This document shows positions 8,757 through 16,880 of a stretch of DNA of 64,000 nucleotides, one piece after another (positions within the stretch are counted from its first letter, which is position 1; each line of letters starts with the position of its first letter). Both the position numbers and the translations under genes were made by a program. Origin of the DNA: JAWLBM01 sp041687675 (GTDB lineage Bacteria; Pseudomonadota; Alphaproteobacteria; Rhizobiales; Pleomorphomonadaceae); NCBI GenBank assembly GCA_041687675.1, contig JAWLBM010000027.1, positions 4,838 to 68,837 on the forward strand. The letters are read 5' to 3'. The notes below the pieces were generated by a model. That model saw only the letters and a list, made by a program, of their open reading frames with translations. It had not been told where the DNA came from and did no database searches.

Positions 8757-10265
8757 TCAGACCGCAACGGCCCCGTCGCCAGAGGTCCCGTCGCCAACGG
8801 CCCCGTCATCGGCTGCCCCGTCCGTGTCCCGGCCCTCAGCCGCGGCGGCTGCGGCCTCGAAGACCTGGCCGATGCCGATCACCACGGCCGGGCCGCGCTC
8901 GACGGCGTCGTCCGCGAGGAGGGCGGAGAGGCGGAGCCCGACCAGCCGCTGGCCGGGCTGGCCGACGCTGTAGCCGAGGACGACCGGCGTTCCGGCCGGC
9001 AGTCCCTCGTCCATCAGCCGCCGGGCGATGCCGGCTGCGGTGCGCCCGCCCATGTAGACGATCAGCGTCGTCTCCGGGTCGGCGAGGCCGCGCCAGTCGA
9101 GGTCGGCGGGCAGTTCGCCGCTCTTGGCGTGGCCGGTGACGAAGCGCACCGAGTGGGCCGCGTCGCGGTGGGTGAGCGAGACGCCAAGCGCGGAGGCGAG
9201 CGCGATCCCGGCGGAGATGCCGGGCACCACCTCGACCGGGATGCCCTCCCGCTCCAGCCGGGCGATCTCCTCGCCGGCGCGGCCGAACACCATCGGGTCG
9301 CCGGCCTTGAGGCGGACCACCCGCTTGCCCTGGCGGGCGAGCTGGATCATCAGCTCGTTGATGTCCTCCTGGCGGCAGGACTCGCGCCCGCCGCGCTTGC
9401 CCACCATCATCCGCTTGGCCTCGCGGCGGGCGAGTTCGAGCACGTCGGCGGAGACGAGGTCGTCGAAGAGGATCACGTCGGCGGCCTGCAGCGCCCGCAC
9501 CGCCTTCAGCGTCAGGAGTTCCGCGTCGCCCGGCCCGGCGCCGACCAGCACGACCCGGCCGCGGCGGTCGCCGCCGTCGGCGATCCGCCCCGCCTCGGCG
9601 AGCAGCCCGGCCTCGTCGGCGGCGGTGGGCGCGGCGCCGAAGGCGCGCTCGGCGAGAGCCTCCCAGAAGGTGCGCCGCTGGGCGCCGGGGGCGAGCCGCT
9701 CCTGCACGGTGTCGCGGATGCGCTTGGCCAGCGCGCCCCAGTCGGCCAGCGAGGGCGGCAGCAAGGTCTCGATCCGCCGGCGGATCGCCTGGCCGACGAT
9801 CGGCGCGGCGCCGTCCGTCGAGATGGCGACCACCACCGGGGAGCGGTTGACGATCGAGCCGAACTGGACGTCGCAGAAGGCCGGCCGGTCGACCACGTTG
9901 CAGAGGACGCCGGCGGCCTTCGCGGCGCAGCGGAAGGCCTGGCCCTCCGCGTCGCTCTCCGCGTCGCAGAGGGCGAAGGCGGCGCCCGGGAAGACGTCGA
10001 GCGCCCACGGCCGGACGCGAAGCGCGATCGAGCCGGCCTCGGCGCCGCGGGCGGCGAGGTGGCGCATCTCCTCCGACGGCTCCGGCGCGAAGACCTCGAC
10101 GTCGGCCCCGGCGGCCGCGAGCAGTTCCGCCTTCCAGGCGGCGCCCGGCGAGCCGCCGGCGACCACCACGCGGCGGCCGGCGAGATCCATGAACAGCGGC
10201 AGCTTGGAGAGCCGGCCCATCCGGGCCGGCGCCGCTTCACTCGGCGAGCGGGGCTCGCGTGCCAT
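8757..10265 (-). CDS. cysG: Siroheme synthase CysG (precorrin-2 dehydrogenase/ferrochelatase plus uroporphyrinogen-III C-methyltransferase)
   Basis: The 502-residue protein has two halves. The N-terminal half (about 10-210) is a Rossmann oxidase/chelatase domain with RRVVVAGG and the catalytic-Asp motif CNVVDRP. The C-terminal half (about 225-480) is the SAM-dependent methyltransferase with VLVGAGPGDAELLTLKA near its start and the VRLKAGDPMVFGRAGEE loop. Together they turn uroporphyrinogen III into siroheme, the cofactor of sulfite and nitrite reductases. The ATG at 10265 follows a strong GGAGGTGA site; the frame upstream of it is non-homologous. No sulfite or nitrite reductase is adjacent. 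Confidence 0.95.
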   Translation of the reverse strand: MAREPRSPSEAAPARMGRLSKLPLFMDLAGRRVVVAGGSPGAAWKAELLAAAGADVEVFAPEPSEEMRHLAARGAEAGSIALRVRPWALDVFPGAAFALCDAESDAEGQAFRCAAKAAGVLCNVVDRPAFCDVQFGSIVNRSPVVVAISTDGAAPIVGQAIRRRIETLLPPSLADWGALAKRIRDTVQERLAPGAQRRTFWEALAERAFGAAPTAADEAGLLAEAGRIADGGDRRGRVVLVGAGPGDAELLTLKAVRALQAADVILFDDLVSADVLELARREAKRMMVGKRGGRESCRQEDINELMIQLARQGKRVVRLKAGDPMVFGRAGEEIARLEREGIPVEVVPGISAGIALASALGVSLTHRDAAHSVRFVTGHAKSGELPADLDWRGLADPETTLIVYMGGRTAAGIARRLMDEGLPAGTPVVLGYSVGQPGQRLVGLRLSALLADDAVERGPAVVIGIGQVFEAAAAAAEGRDTDGAADDGAVGDGTSGDGAVAV

Positions 10266-10434
10266 CGTCACCTCCAGGGGGCCGGCGGACGATCCCAACC
10301 CGGCCTCGATCCGCGCACCATGGCGGTTCGGCGGCCGCCGCTCAAGCAATGCGCTTCCCGCGCCGGGCCCCGCCCGCGGAAGGATATTCGCCCGCCTTGC
10401 TGTTCCGCGAAAGGGCGACGTGGGGAGCGCCGGA

Positions 10435-11364
10435 TCAGCCCGGCTCGCGCAAGGCCGCAAGCTCCGCCATCGGCATCAGCGCCCCGCGCACCATGATCAC
10501 CCGGCCGGCGGCGAGGTGGCCCCGGCGCGCCGCCTCCGACGGCTCGGCGCCCGCCATCCGGGCGGCGAGATAGGCGGCGTTGAAGGAATCGCCGGCGCCG
10601 GTGGTGTCGACGGGCTCCGGGACGGTGGTCGCCGGCACCGCGGCCGCCCCGCCCGCGGTGACCACGAAGCAGGGCGAGGGCCCGTCCTTGACCACCACCT
10701 CCGGCACGCCGTAGTCGGCGACGCGAAGGCCGGTGTCGGAGACGGACTTGTCGCCGAAGAGGTCCTTCTCGTCGCCGTGGGTCGGCATCGCGATGGTGGC
10801 CGCGCGGTATCCCGCGACGAGCGCCGCCTTCATCTCCTCGGCCGAGGACCAGAGCCGGTGGCGAATGTTGGGGTCGAAGGCGATCCGCGCCCCCGCCGCG
10901 CGGAGCCGGCCGAGGGCGTCGAGCAGCACCTCGCGGTGCTCGGGCGCGAGGATCGCGAGGGTGATTCCCGAGAAGTAGGCGGTGGTGACGCCCTCGAGCG
11001 CGCGCGCCAGCGCCTCCGGATCCGCCGCAAGCTGCCGGGCGGCCGAGCTGTCCCGCCAATAGGTGAAGGACCGCTCGGCGCCGACGAGGCTGATCATGTA
11101 GAGCCCCGCCGTCCGCCCCGGCACCACCCGCACGCCGCGGGCGTCGATGCCCGAGCCGTCGATGAAGCGGCGCATCTCGGCCGAGATCGCGTCGTCGCCG
11201 ACCGCGGTCACATAGCGCACCGCCACCGCCTCGGGGGCGGTCAGCCCGCGGACCGTCCACGCGGTGTTGAAGGTGTCGCCGGCAAAACCCCGGCGATAGA
11301 GCCCGTCGCCCGCCGGCGCCAGCTCGATCATGCACTCGCCGATGGCGGCGAAGACCTCGGTCAT
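10435..11364 (-). CDS. kdgK: PfkB-family sugar kinase, probable 2-keto-3-deoxygluconate kinase
   Basis: A 309-residue ribokinase-fold kinase. The PfkB signature with catalytic Asp appears as DTTGAGDSFNAAYLAARMAG near residue 240, and the N-terminus (IGECMIELAP) is the one usual in KdgK. The neighbour on the other strand is an altronate/galactarate dehydratase-type gene, whose product class makes 2-keto-3-deoxy-gluconate, so phosphorylation to KDPG for the Entner-Doudoroff pathway is the natural reading. Start ATG at 11364 follows GAGGGAACAGGG. Substrate assignment rests on family and context. Confidence 0.85.
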   Translation of the reverse strand: MTEVFAAIGECMIELAPAGDGLYRRGFAGDTFNTAWTVRGLTAPEAVAVRYVTAVGDDAISAEMRRFIDGSGIDARGVRVVPGRTAGLYMISLVGAERSFTYWRDSSAARQLAADPEALARALEGVTTAYFSGITLAILAPEHREVLLDALGRLRAAGARIAFDPNIRHRLWSSAEEMKAALVAGYRAATIAMPTHGDEKDLFGDKSVSDTGLRVADYGVPEVVVKDGPSPCFVVTAGGAAAVPATTVPEPVDTTGAGDSFNAAYLAARMAGAEPSEAARRGHLAAGRVIMVRGALMPMAELAALREPG

Positions 11365-11577
11365 CCCTGTTCCCTCGCACATCCCCGCACGCGACATGCG
11401 GGTCCCCGCGTTGACGCCCCCGTCCGGCAGGGGGACCTTTCGTGGCAGGCGCCGGGCCGCCGATCAAGCCCCGATCGCAGGCATCCTTGACGGCGGGGGA
11501 AAATCGGTGCCGTGATGCCTCCCCGGCCCGGCCGACCGACGGCCCATCGCATCCTGCGCCCCGAAAAGGCAAGCATC

Positions 11578-13101
11578 ATGAACGTGACTTCCCGCACGCC
11601 CCGCATCCTCCGGCTGAACCCGGCCGACACCGTGGTGATCGCCCTCGACCCGATACCGGACGGGGTGGCCGTCGGCGACATCACCGCCCGCGGCCGCGTC
11701 ATGCGCGGTCACAAGATGGCGGCCGTGGCGATGCCCGAGGGCGCGCCGGTGGTGAAGTTCGGCCAGGTCATCGGCTTCGCCACCCGCCTCATCGAGCCCG
11801 GCGAGCACGTCCACGTGCACAATGTCGAGATGCACGCCTTCGAGCGGCACGCCGAGGCGGCCGACCTCTCCGCCTGGACCGCGCCCTACGCTCCGCCGTC
11901 CACCTTCGAGGGCTTCCGCCGCTCGAACGGCAAGGTCGGCACCCGCAACTACGTCGGCATCCTCACCTCGGTGAACTGCTCGGCGACGGTGGCGAAGTAC
12001 ATCGCCAGGGCGGTGGAGCAGTCCGGCATCCTCGACCAGTTCGACAACGTCGACGGCGTCGTGCCGCTGGTGCACGGCACCGGCTGCGGCATGGCCGGCA
12101 AGGGCGAGGCCTATGACGTGGTCGAGCGCACCCAGTGGGGCTACGCCGACCATCCGAACTTCGGCGGCGTCCTCCTCGTCGGCCTCGGCTGCGAGGTGTT
12201 CCAGATCCCCCGCCTCAAGGAGCGCTACGGCATCAAGGAGAGCGACCACTTCCACTCGATGACGATCCAGGACACCGGCGGCACCCGCAAGTCCATCGAG
12301 GCCGGCGTCGCCGCGGTGCGGGAGATGGCGGCGGTCGCCAACCGGGCCCGGCGCGAGACGGTGCCGGCGAGCGAACTCGTGGTCGGGCTGCAGTGCGGCG
12401 GGTCGGACGGCTATTCCGGCCTCACCGCCAACCCGGCCCTCGGCGTCGCCTCCGACATGCTGGTCGGCCAGGGCGGCACGACGATCCTTTCCGAGACGCC
12501 GGAGATCTACGGCGCCGAGCACCTGCTCACCGCCCGCGCGGTGAGCCCGGCGGTCGCCGACAAGCTGATGGAGCGGATCCGCTGGTGGGAGGACTATGCC
12601 TCCCAGGGCGGCGGCGACATGAACAACAATCCATCGCCCGGCAACAAGGCCGGCGGCATCACCACCATCCTGGAGAAGTCGCTCGGCGCCGCGGCCAAGG
12701 GCGGCACCGCCCCGCTCGCCGGCGTCTACCGCTACGCCGAGCCGGTCGACGTGAAGGGCTTCACCTTCATGGACAGCCCCGGCTACGACCCGGTGTCCGT
12801 CACCGGCCAGATCGCCTCCGGCGCCAACCTCGTCTGCTTCACCACCGGCCGCGGCTCCGCCTTCGGCGCCAAGCCGGTGCCGTCGATGAAGCTCTCCACC
12901 AACAACGACCTCTACGCCCGCATGTCGGACGACATCGACATCAACTGCGGCGACGTGGTCGACGGCGTTCCGCTCGAGGAGAAGGGCCGGCAGATCTTCG
13001 ACATGATGCTGAAGGTCGCCTCCGGGGCGCACACCCGCTCGGAGGAACTCGGCTATGGCGACGCCGAGTTCGTGCCCTGGCAGATCGGCGCGGTGATGTA
13101 G
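11578..13101 (+). CDS. uxaA: UxaA-family altronate (or galactarate) dehydratase
   Basis: The 507-residue protein joins an N-terminal SAF domain (about 1-105) to the large D-galactarate/altronate dehydratase domain, with NCSATVAKYIARAV, HGTGCGMAGKGEAYD and GGSDGYSGLTANPALG as conserved blocks and GNKAGGITTILEKSLGAA near residue 360. The family removes water from sugar acids to yield 2-keto-3-deoxy acids using iron. The length fits the fused UxaA form. It is divergent from the kdgK-like gene, with 213 bases between starts, suggesting a shared regulatory region and a small hexuronate route. Altronate against galactarate cannot be settled from motifs alone. Confidence 0.85.
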   Translation: MNVTSRTPRILRLNPADTVVIALDPIPDGVAVGDITARGRVMRGHKMAAVAMPEGAPVVKFGQVIGFATRLIEPGEHVHVHNVEMHAFERHAEAADLSAWTAPYAPPSTFEGFRRSNGKVGTRNYVGILTSVNCSATVAKYIARAVEQSGILDQFDNVDGVVPLVHGTGCGMAGKGEAYDVVERTQWGYADHPNFGGVLLVGLGCEVFQIPRLKERYGIKESDHFHSMTIQDTGGTRKSIEAGVAAVREMAAVANRARRETVPASELVVGLQCGGSDGYSGLTANPALGVASDMLVGQGGTTILSETPEIYGAEHLLTARAVSPAVADKLMERIRWWEDYASQGGGDMNNNPSPGNKAGGITTILEKSLGAAAKGGTAPLAGVYRYAEPVDVKGFTFMDSPGYDPVSVTGQIASGANLVCFTTGRGSAFGAKPVPSMKLSTNNDLYARMSDDIDINCGDVVDGVPLEEKGRQIFDMMLKVASGAHTRSEELGYGDAEFVPWQIGAVM

Positions 13102-13103
13102 GG

Positions 13104-13982
13104 CTAGCGGACGAGGTCCTCCGCAAGCGCCGGCGGCAGCTTCTCGAAGCGGTCCGTCGGCAGCCGCGCCGCGGGCGTCTCCAGCACCAGCACGACGTTC
13201 AGCCGCTCGACGGGCCCCGTCTCCGGATGCACCTCGACCGCGATGCCGCGGTCGAAGGCCGAGAGCTTCTCGTGCCGGCGGATCGCCGACACGACTTCCG
13301 CCGGGGCCGACCAGGCGAGCGGGCCGGACAGCCGGTCGAGCGCGGCGACCAGCGCCTCGCGCCCGTCCCGCTCCACCGCCGGGTCGTCTAGGTTCAGCTT
13401 GAAGCGGATCACCGCGAGGCGGTCCTCGGCCGGGCCGCGGGCGACGAAGAAGAGCGTCGACGGCTGCGCCACCGGCTCGATCCCCTCCGGGAGGTCCGCC
13501 GGATCCGGCGCCCTCGGGACCGAGCCCGGCAGCGGCACCAGGTCGCTGGCGCACTCCCACTCCTCGCCGGCCAGCTGCCAGCCCGGGTTGGCGAGCCCCT
13601 CCCCGGCCATCGCCGCGCAGATCTCCGCCGGCGGCACGGCGAGCATGAAGCGGAACGGCTGGCCGGCGCGGGTCTCCGCCGCCGTCAGCGCCGCCCGCAT
13701 CACCGCCGGAACATCGGCCAGCGGATCCGTGGGCTCGGGCATCGCGACCGGCGCGACCGGCGCTGGCACCGCCGGCGCCTGGCGGGCCTCGAGTAGCCGA
13801 TGGACCGCGTCGACCGTCTGCGGGCCGATCCGCACCGCCACGGCGGCGAGGACGCCGAGCACCAGCAGCGCCACCAGCCCCGCACGGACCCGGCGCGGCC
13901 CGCCCGGACGGGTCCGCTTGCCGGCATGCGGCGGCGCTCCACTCGGCGCGGTCTTGTGGCGGACGTGCTGCAAGCCTTTCAA
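13104..13982 (-). CDS. Hypothetical membrane-anchored periplasmic protein
   Basis: I do not recognise this protein with certainty; it resembles small uncharacterised rhizobial families such as DUF6030, but that is from memory. It has about 35 basic residues, one transmembrane helix (GLVALLVLGVLAAVAVRI, about 36-53), a Pro/Ala-rich stretch, and a soluble domain containing EICAAM and EWECAS cysteines. The only start that fits the frame is TTG at 13982, without a well-spaced ribosome-binding site, so the N-terminus is uncertain. Its stop lies 2 bases from that of the convergent uxaA-like gene. Confidence 0.65.
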   Translation of the reverse strand: MKGLQHVRHKTAPSGAPPHAGKRTRPGGPRRVRAGLVALLVLGVLAAVAVRIGPQTVDAVHRLLEARQAPAVPAPVAPVAMPEPTDPLADVPAVMRAALTAAETRAGQPFRFMLAVPPAEICAAMAGEGLANPGWQLAGEEWECASDLVPLPGSVPRAPDPADLPEGIEPVAQPSTLFFVARGPAEDRLAVIRFKLNLDDPAVERDGREALVAALDRLSGPLAWSAPAEVVSAIRRHEKLSAFDRGIAVEVHPETGPVERLNVVLVLETPAARLPTDRFEKLPPALAEDLVR

Positions 13983-14110
13983 CTCCGGGCGACGGCGGCG
14001 ACACTGCCGCCCGATTATGGCGCGCCGGCGGTGGACCGCGCCAGCGCCCCCTTCCCTCCGCGGCAGATACGGCCCATCATCGGCCCGCCAATTCCGACAA
14101 GGGGGACCCG

Positions 14111-14665
14111 ATGCGGCGCATCCTCGTGCTGTTCGCCCACCCGGCGATCCGCCGGTCCCGGCTGAACCGGGCGATGTCGGAGGCGGTGCGCGACCTCGAG
14201 GGCGTCACCCTGCACGACCTCTACGAGGCCTACCCCGACTTCGCCGTGGACGTCGACGCCGAGCAGGCGCTGGTCGATGCGCACGACGTCCTCGTCCTGC
14301 AGCATCCGCTGTTCTGGTACTCGGCGCCGGCGATCGTGAAGGAGTGGATCGACCTCGTGCTCGAGCACGGCTGGGCCTACGGACGCGACGGGCACCACCT
14401 CGACGGCAAGCCGTGGCTGCAGGCGGTCACCGTCGGAGGGCGCGAGAGCGCCTACGCCCCGGACGGGCTCAACCGCTGGTCGGTCGAGGACCTGCTGCGG
14501 CCCTTCGAGGCCACCGCCCGCCTCTGCCGCGCCGACTGGCAGCAGCCCTTCGTCTTTCACGCCGCCCACCTCGCCGAGGCCGGCGAGATCTCAACGGCGG
14601 CCGAGCGCTACCGCGCCCGGCTCATCTCCCTGCGCGACGGTGCGCCGATGGCGGCGGCGGGCTGA
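14111..14665 (+). CDS. KefF/KefG-like NAD(P)H quinone oxidoreductase
   Basis: A 184-residue flavodoxin-fold protein. It starts with the FMN-binding strand and loop LVLFAHPAIRRSRLNRAM and has the quinone-site segment LQHPLFWYSAPAIVKEWIDLVLEHGWAYG, both typical of the MdaB/KefF family. KefF is the regulatory subunit of the KefC potassium/proton antiporter, and a KefC-like gene starts 53 bases downstream, so this is most likely the ancillary subunit that couples electrophile or redox stress to potassium efflux. It may also act alone as a quinone reductase. Confidence 0.88.
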   Translation: MRRILVLFAHPAIRRSRLNRAMSEAVRDLEGVTLHDLYEAYPDFAVDVDAEQALVDAHDVLVLQHPLFWYSAPAIVKEWIDLVLEHGWAYGRDGHHLDGKPWLQAVTVGGRESAYAPDGLNRWSVEDLLRPFEATARLCRADWQQPFVFHAAHLAEAGEISTAAERYRARLISLRDGAPMAAAG

Positions 14666-14718
14666 GGCCTCCGCCCCGCGCCGCCGCCCCCTCCTCCTGG
14701 CCGAAACGGGATCGCCCC

Positions 14719-16635
14719 ATGGCAGCAGACGGTTTCCTGGTGAGCGCGGCCACCTACCTCGGCGCGGCCGTGGTGTCGGTCCCGATCGCCCAGCGCCTCG
14801 GGCTCGGCTCGGTGCTCGGCTACCTGGTGGCGGGCGTCGTCGTCGGCCCCGCCGTGCTCGGGTTGGTCGCGGCCGGCGAGGACGTGAGGCACGTGGCCGA
14901 GTTCGGCGTGGTGATGATGCTGTTCCTGGTCGGCCTCGAGGTGCAGCCGTCGAAGCTCTGGCAGATGCGCGGCGGCGTCTTCGGCCTCGGCGGCCTGCAG
15001 GTGGGCGCGACGGCCGCGGTCGTGGCGGGCCTCGCCATCCTGCTCGGCACCGACCCGCGCGCCGCGGTCGCCATCGGCCTCATCGCCGCGATGTCGTCCA
15101 CCGCCATCGTGCTGCAGGCGCTGAAGGAGAAGGGCCTGCTGAAGAGCCCCGCCGGCGAGACCTCCTTCTCGATCCTGCTCTTCCAGGACATCTCGGTGAT
15201 CCCGATCCTCGCGGTGATTCCCCTGCTGGCTGCGGGCCATGCGGCCGGGGTGGAGGCGGGGCACGGCGGCGGCACGCTGATCGACGACCTGCCTGGCTGG
15301 GCCAGCGCGCTGGCGGTGCTGGCTGCGGTGGCCCTCATCATCGCCGCCGGGCGCCTCGTCATGCGGCCGCTGTTCCGGGTGATGGCGCGGACGCGGATGC
15401 GCGAGGTGTTCACCGCCACCGCGCTGCTGCTCGTCGCCGGCACCGCGCTGTTGATGCAGGCGGTCGGCCTGTCGCCGGCGCTCGGCGCCTTCCTCGCCGG
15501 CGTGGTGCTCGCCGACTCCGAGTTCCGCCACGAGATCGAGACCGACATCGAGCCCTTCAAGGGGCTGCTCCTCGGCCTCTTCTTCATCTCCGTCGGCGCC
15601 GGCATCCAGATGGGCGTGATCGTCGACAGCCCGCTCGCCATCGCCGGCATCGTCGCCGGCGTCGTCGTCGTCAAGGCGGCGATCCTGTTCCTGCTCGCCC
15701 GCAGCGCGCGGCTGCAGTCGCGCGACGCGCTGCTCACCGCCATCGCCCTCTCGCAGATCGGCGAGTTCGCCTTCGTGCTGATCGCCTTCGCCGGGCAGAA
15801 CGGCGTGCTCGACGCCGGGACGGGCGGCCTCCTCACCGCCTCCGTCGCGCTGTCGATGCTGACGACGCCGCTGCTCCTCATCGCCTTCGACCGCCTCGTC
15901 CCCGGCCGGGCGGGCGGGGAGGATCGCGCGGCGGACGACATTTCCGAGCGCAACCGGGTGATCATCGCCGGCTTCGGCCGCATGGGCCAGATCGTCGGCC
16001 GCATACTGATCGGCCGCGGCGTCCCGGTGACGGTGCTCGAGCACGACGCCGAGCAGCTGGAGGCGCTGCGCCGCTTCGGCTTCACCCTCTACTACGGTGA
16101 CGCCCGGCGGCACGACCTGCTGCACGCCGCCGGCGCGGAGGATGCCTCGCTGCTGGTCGTCGCCACCGACGAGAAGGAGACCACGACGGAGATCGTGGAG
16201 ATGGCGCGGCGCAACTTCCCGGGCCTCAAGGTCGTCGCCCGCGCCTTCGACCGGCCGCACGCCTACGAGCTGGAGGCCGCCGGCGCCGACCGCATCGTCC
16301 GCGAGACCTTCGCCGGCGGGATCGAGATGGGGGCCGAGGCGCTGAAGGAGCTCGGCCTGCCGGCCTTCGAGGCCGAGCGCATCGGCCGCATCTTCCGCCG
16401 CCACGACATCGAGGCGATGGAGGCCATGCGCGAGCTGCGCAAGCTCGACCGCAACGCCTACGGCCTCGCCTTCCGGCAGCGCCGGGAGATGCTGTCCCGC
16501 GTGCTCACGCGCGACATCCAGACCATGCGCTCGGGCGCCGACGCCGGCTGGGACAGCGAGCCGATCCGCGAGGAGGTCCGCGAGCGGGTCCGGGCGGAGG
16601 AGCGAAAGGAGACGGACTCGACGTCATCCCGGTAG
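14719..16635 (+). CDS. kefC: KefC-like glutathione-gated potassium/proton antiporter
   Basis: A 638-residue CPA2 antiporter. Residues 1-390 form about 12 helices, with the ion-path motif SFSILLFQDISVIPIL near 155 and the HEIETDIEPFKGLLLGLFFISVG block near 275. Residues from about 415 make a TrkA-N/RCK domain with the nucleotide-binding VIIAGFGRMGQIVGR. This matches KefB/KefC, which open on glutathione-S-conjugates to acidify the cell. The upstream KefF-like gene supports this. The C-terminus ends Thr-Ser-Ser-Arg-stop, and these last codons are a fragment of the dispersed palindrome, which suggests the native 3' end was replaced by a repeat insertion. Confidence 0.9.
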   Translation: MAADGFLVSAATYLGAAVVSVPIAQRLGLGSVLGYLVAGVVVGPAVLGLVAAGEDVRHVAEFGVVMMLFLVGLEVQPSKLWQMRGGVFGLGGLQVGATAAVVAGLAILLGTDPRAAVAIGLIAAMSSTAIVLQALKEKGLLKSPAGETSFSILLFQDISVIPILAVIPLLAAGHAAGVEAGHGGGTLIDDLPGWASALAVLAAVALIIAAGRLVMRPLFRVMARTRMREVFTATALLLVAGTALLMQAVGLSPALGAFLAGVVLADSEFRHEIETDIEPFKGLLLGLFFISVGAGIQMGVIVDSPLAIAGIVAGVVVVKAAILFLLARSARLQSRDALLTAIALSQIGEFAFVLIAFAGQNGVLDAGTGGLLTASVALSMLTTPLLLIAFDRLVPGRAGGEDRAADDISERNRVIIAGFGRMGQIVGRILIGRGVPVTVLEHDAEQLEALRRFGFTLYYGDARRHDLLHAAGAEDASLLVVATDEKETTTEIVEMARRNFPGLKVVARAFDRPHAYELEAAGADRIVRETFAGGIEMGAEALKELGLPAFEAERIGRIFRRHDIEAMEAMRELRKLDRNAYGLAFRQRREMLSRVLTRDIQTMRSGADAGWDSEPIREEVRERVRAEERKETDSTSSR

Positions 16636-16658
16636 TCGCCTGGCTCGATTAAACTCAG

Positions 16659-16746
16659 CGTCATCCCGGCGAAAGCCGGGATCCAGGCGACCTCAACTCC
16701 TTGACTCCTCAAGGGTTTCTGGATCCCGGCTTTCGCCGGGATGACG
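16659..16746. repeat. Dispersed 88-bp palindromic element, copy 2
   Basis: Arms at 16659-16686 and 16719-16746 are exact reverse complements and identical to copies 1 and 3. The 32-base loop again contains TTGAC and ends in AGGGTTT, as in copy 1. It lies between the convergent kefC-like and cimA genes and could serve as a two-way terminator. A short orphan fragment of the same arm (CGTCATCCCGG) occurs just before it and forms the end of kefC. Confidence 0.95.
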
Positions 16747-16843
16747 GCCGGGGGGCTTCCGGCGATGCCCCCGCCGGACGGCTCGGCAACCCCGGACGCC
16801 GGGATGACGGCCGGGGGCGTCCGGCGAGGCGCCCGCCGGACGG
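16735..16843. repeat. Imperfect direct repeat derived from the palindrome flank
   Basis: Bases 16735-16781 and 16798-16843 are near-identical. Both start GCCGGGATGACGGCCGGGGG and both run into a GCCGGACGG end. The first shares its beginning with the right arm of palindrome copy 2, so the second looks like a decayed duplicate of that arm plus its flank. No gene is visible here. Confidence 0.75.
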
Positions 16844-16880
16844 GCTCCCGCGCCGCGGTCGATGCCGCCGGGCGGGCTCC

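Noticed and set aside
11464..14004. 846-residue minus-strand frame over the uxaA-like gene
   Set aside because: It is antisense to a clear dehydratase gene and shows shadow-type composition.
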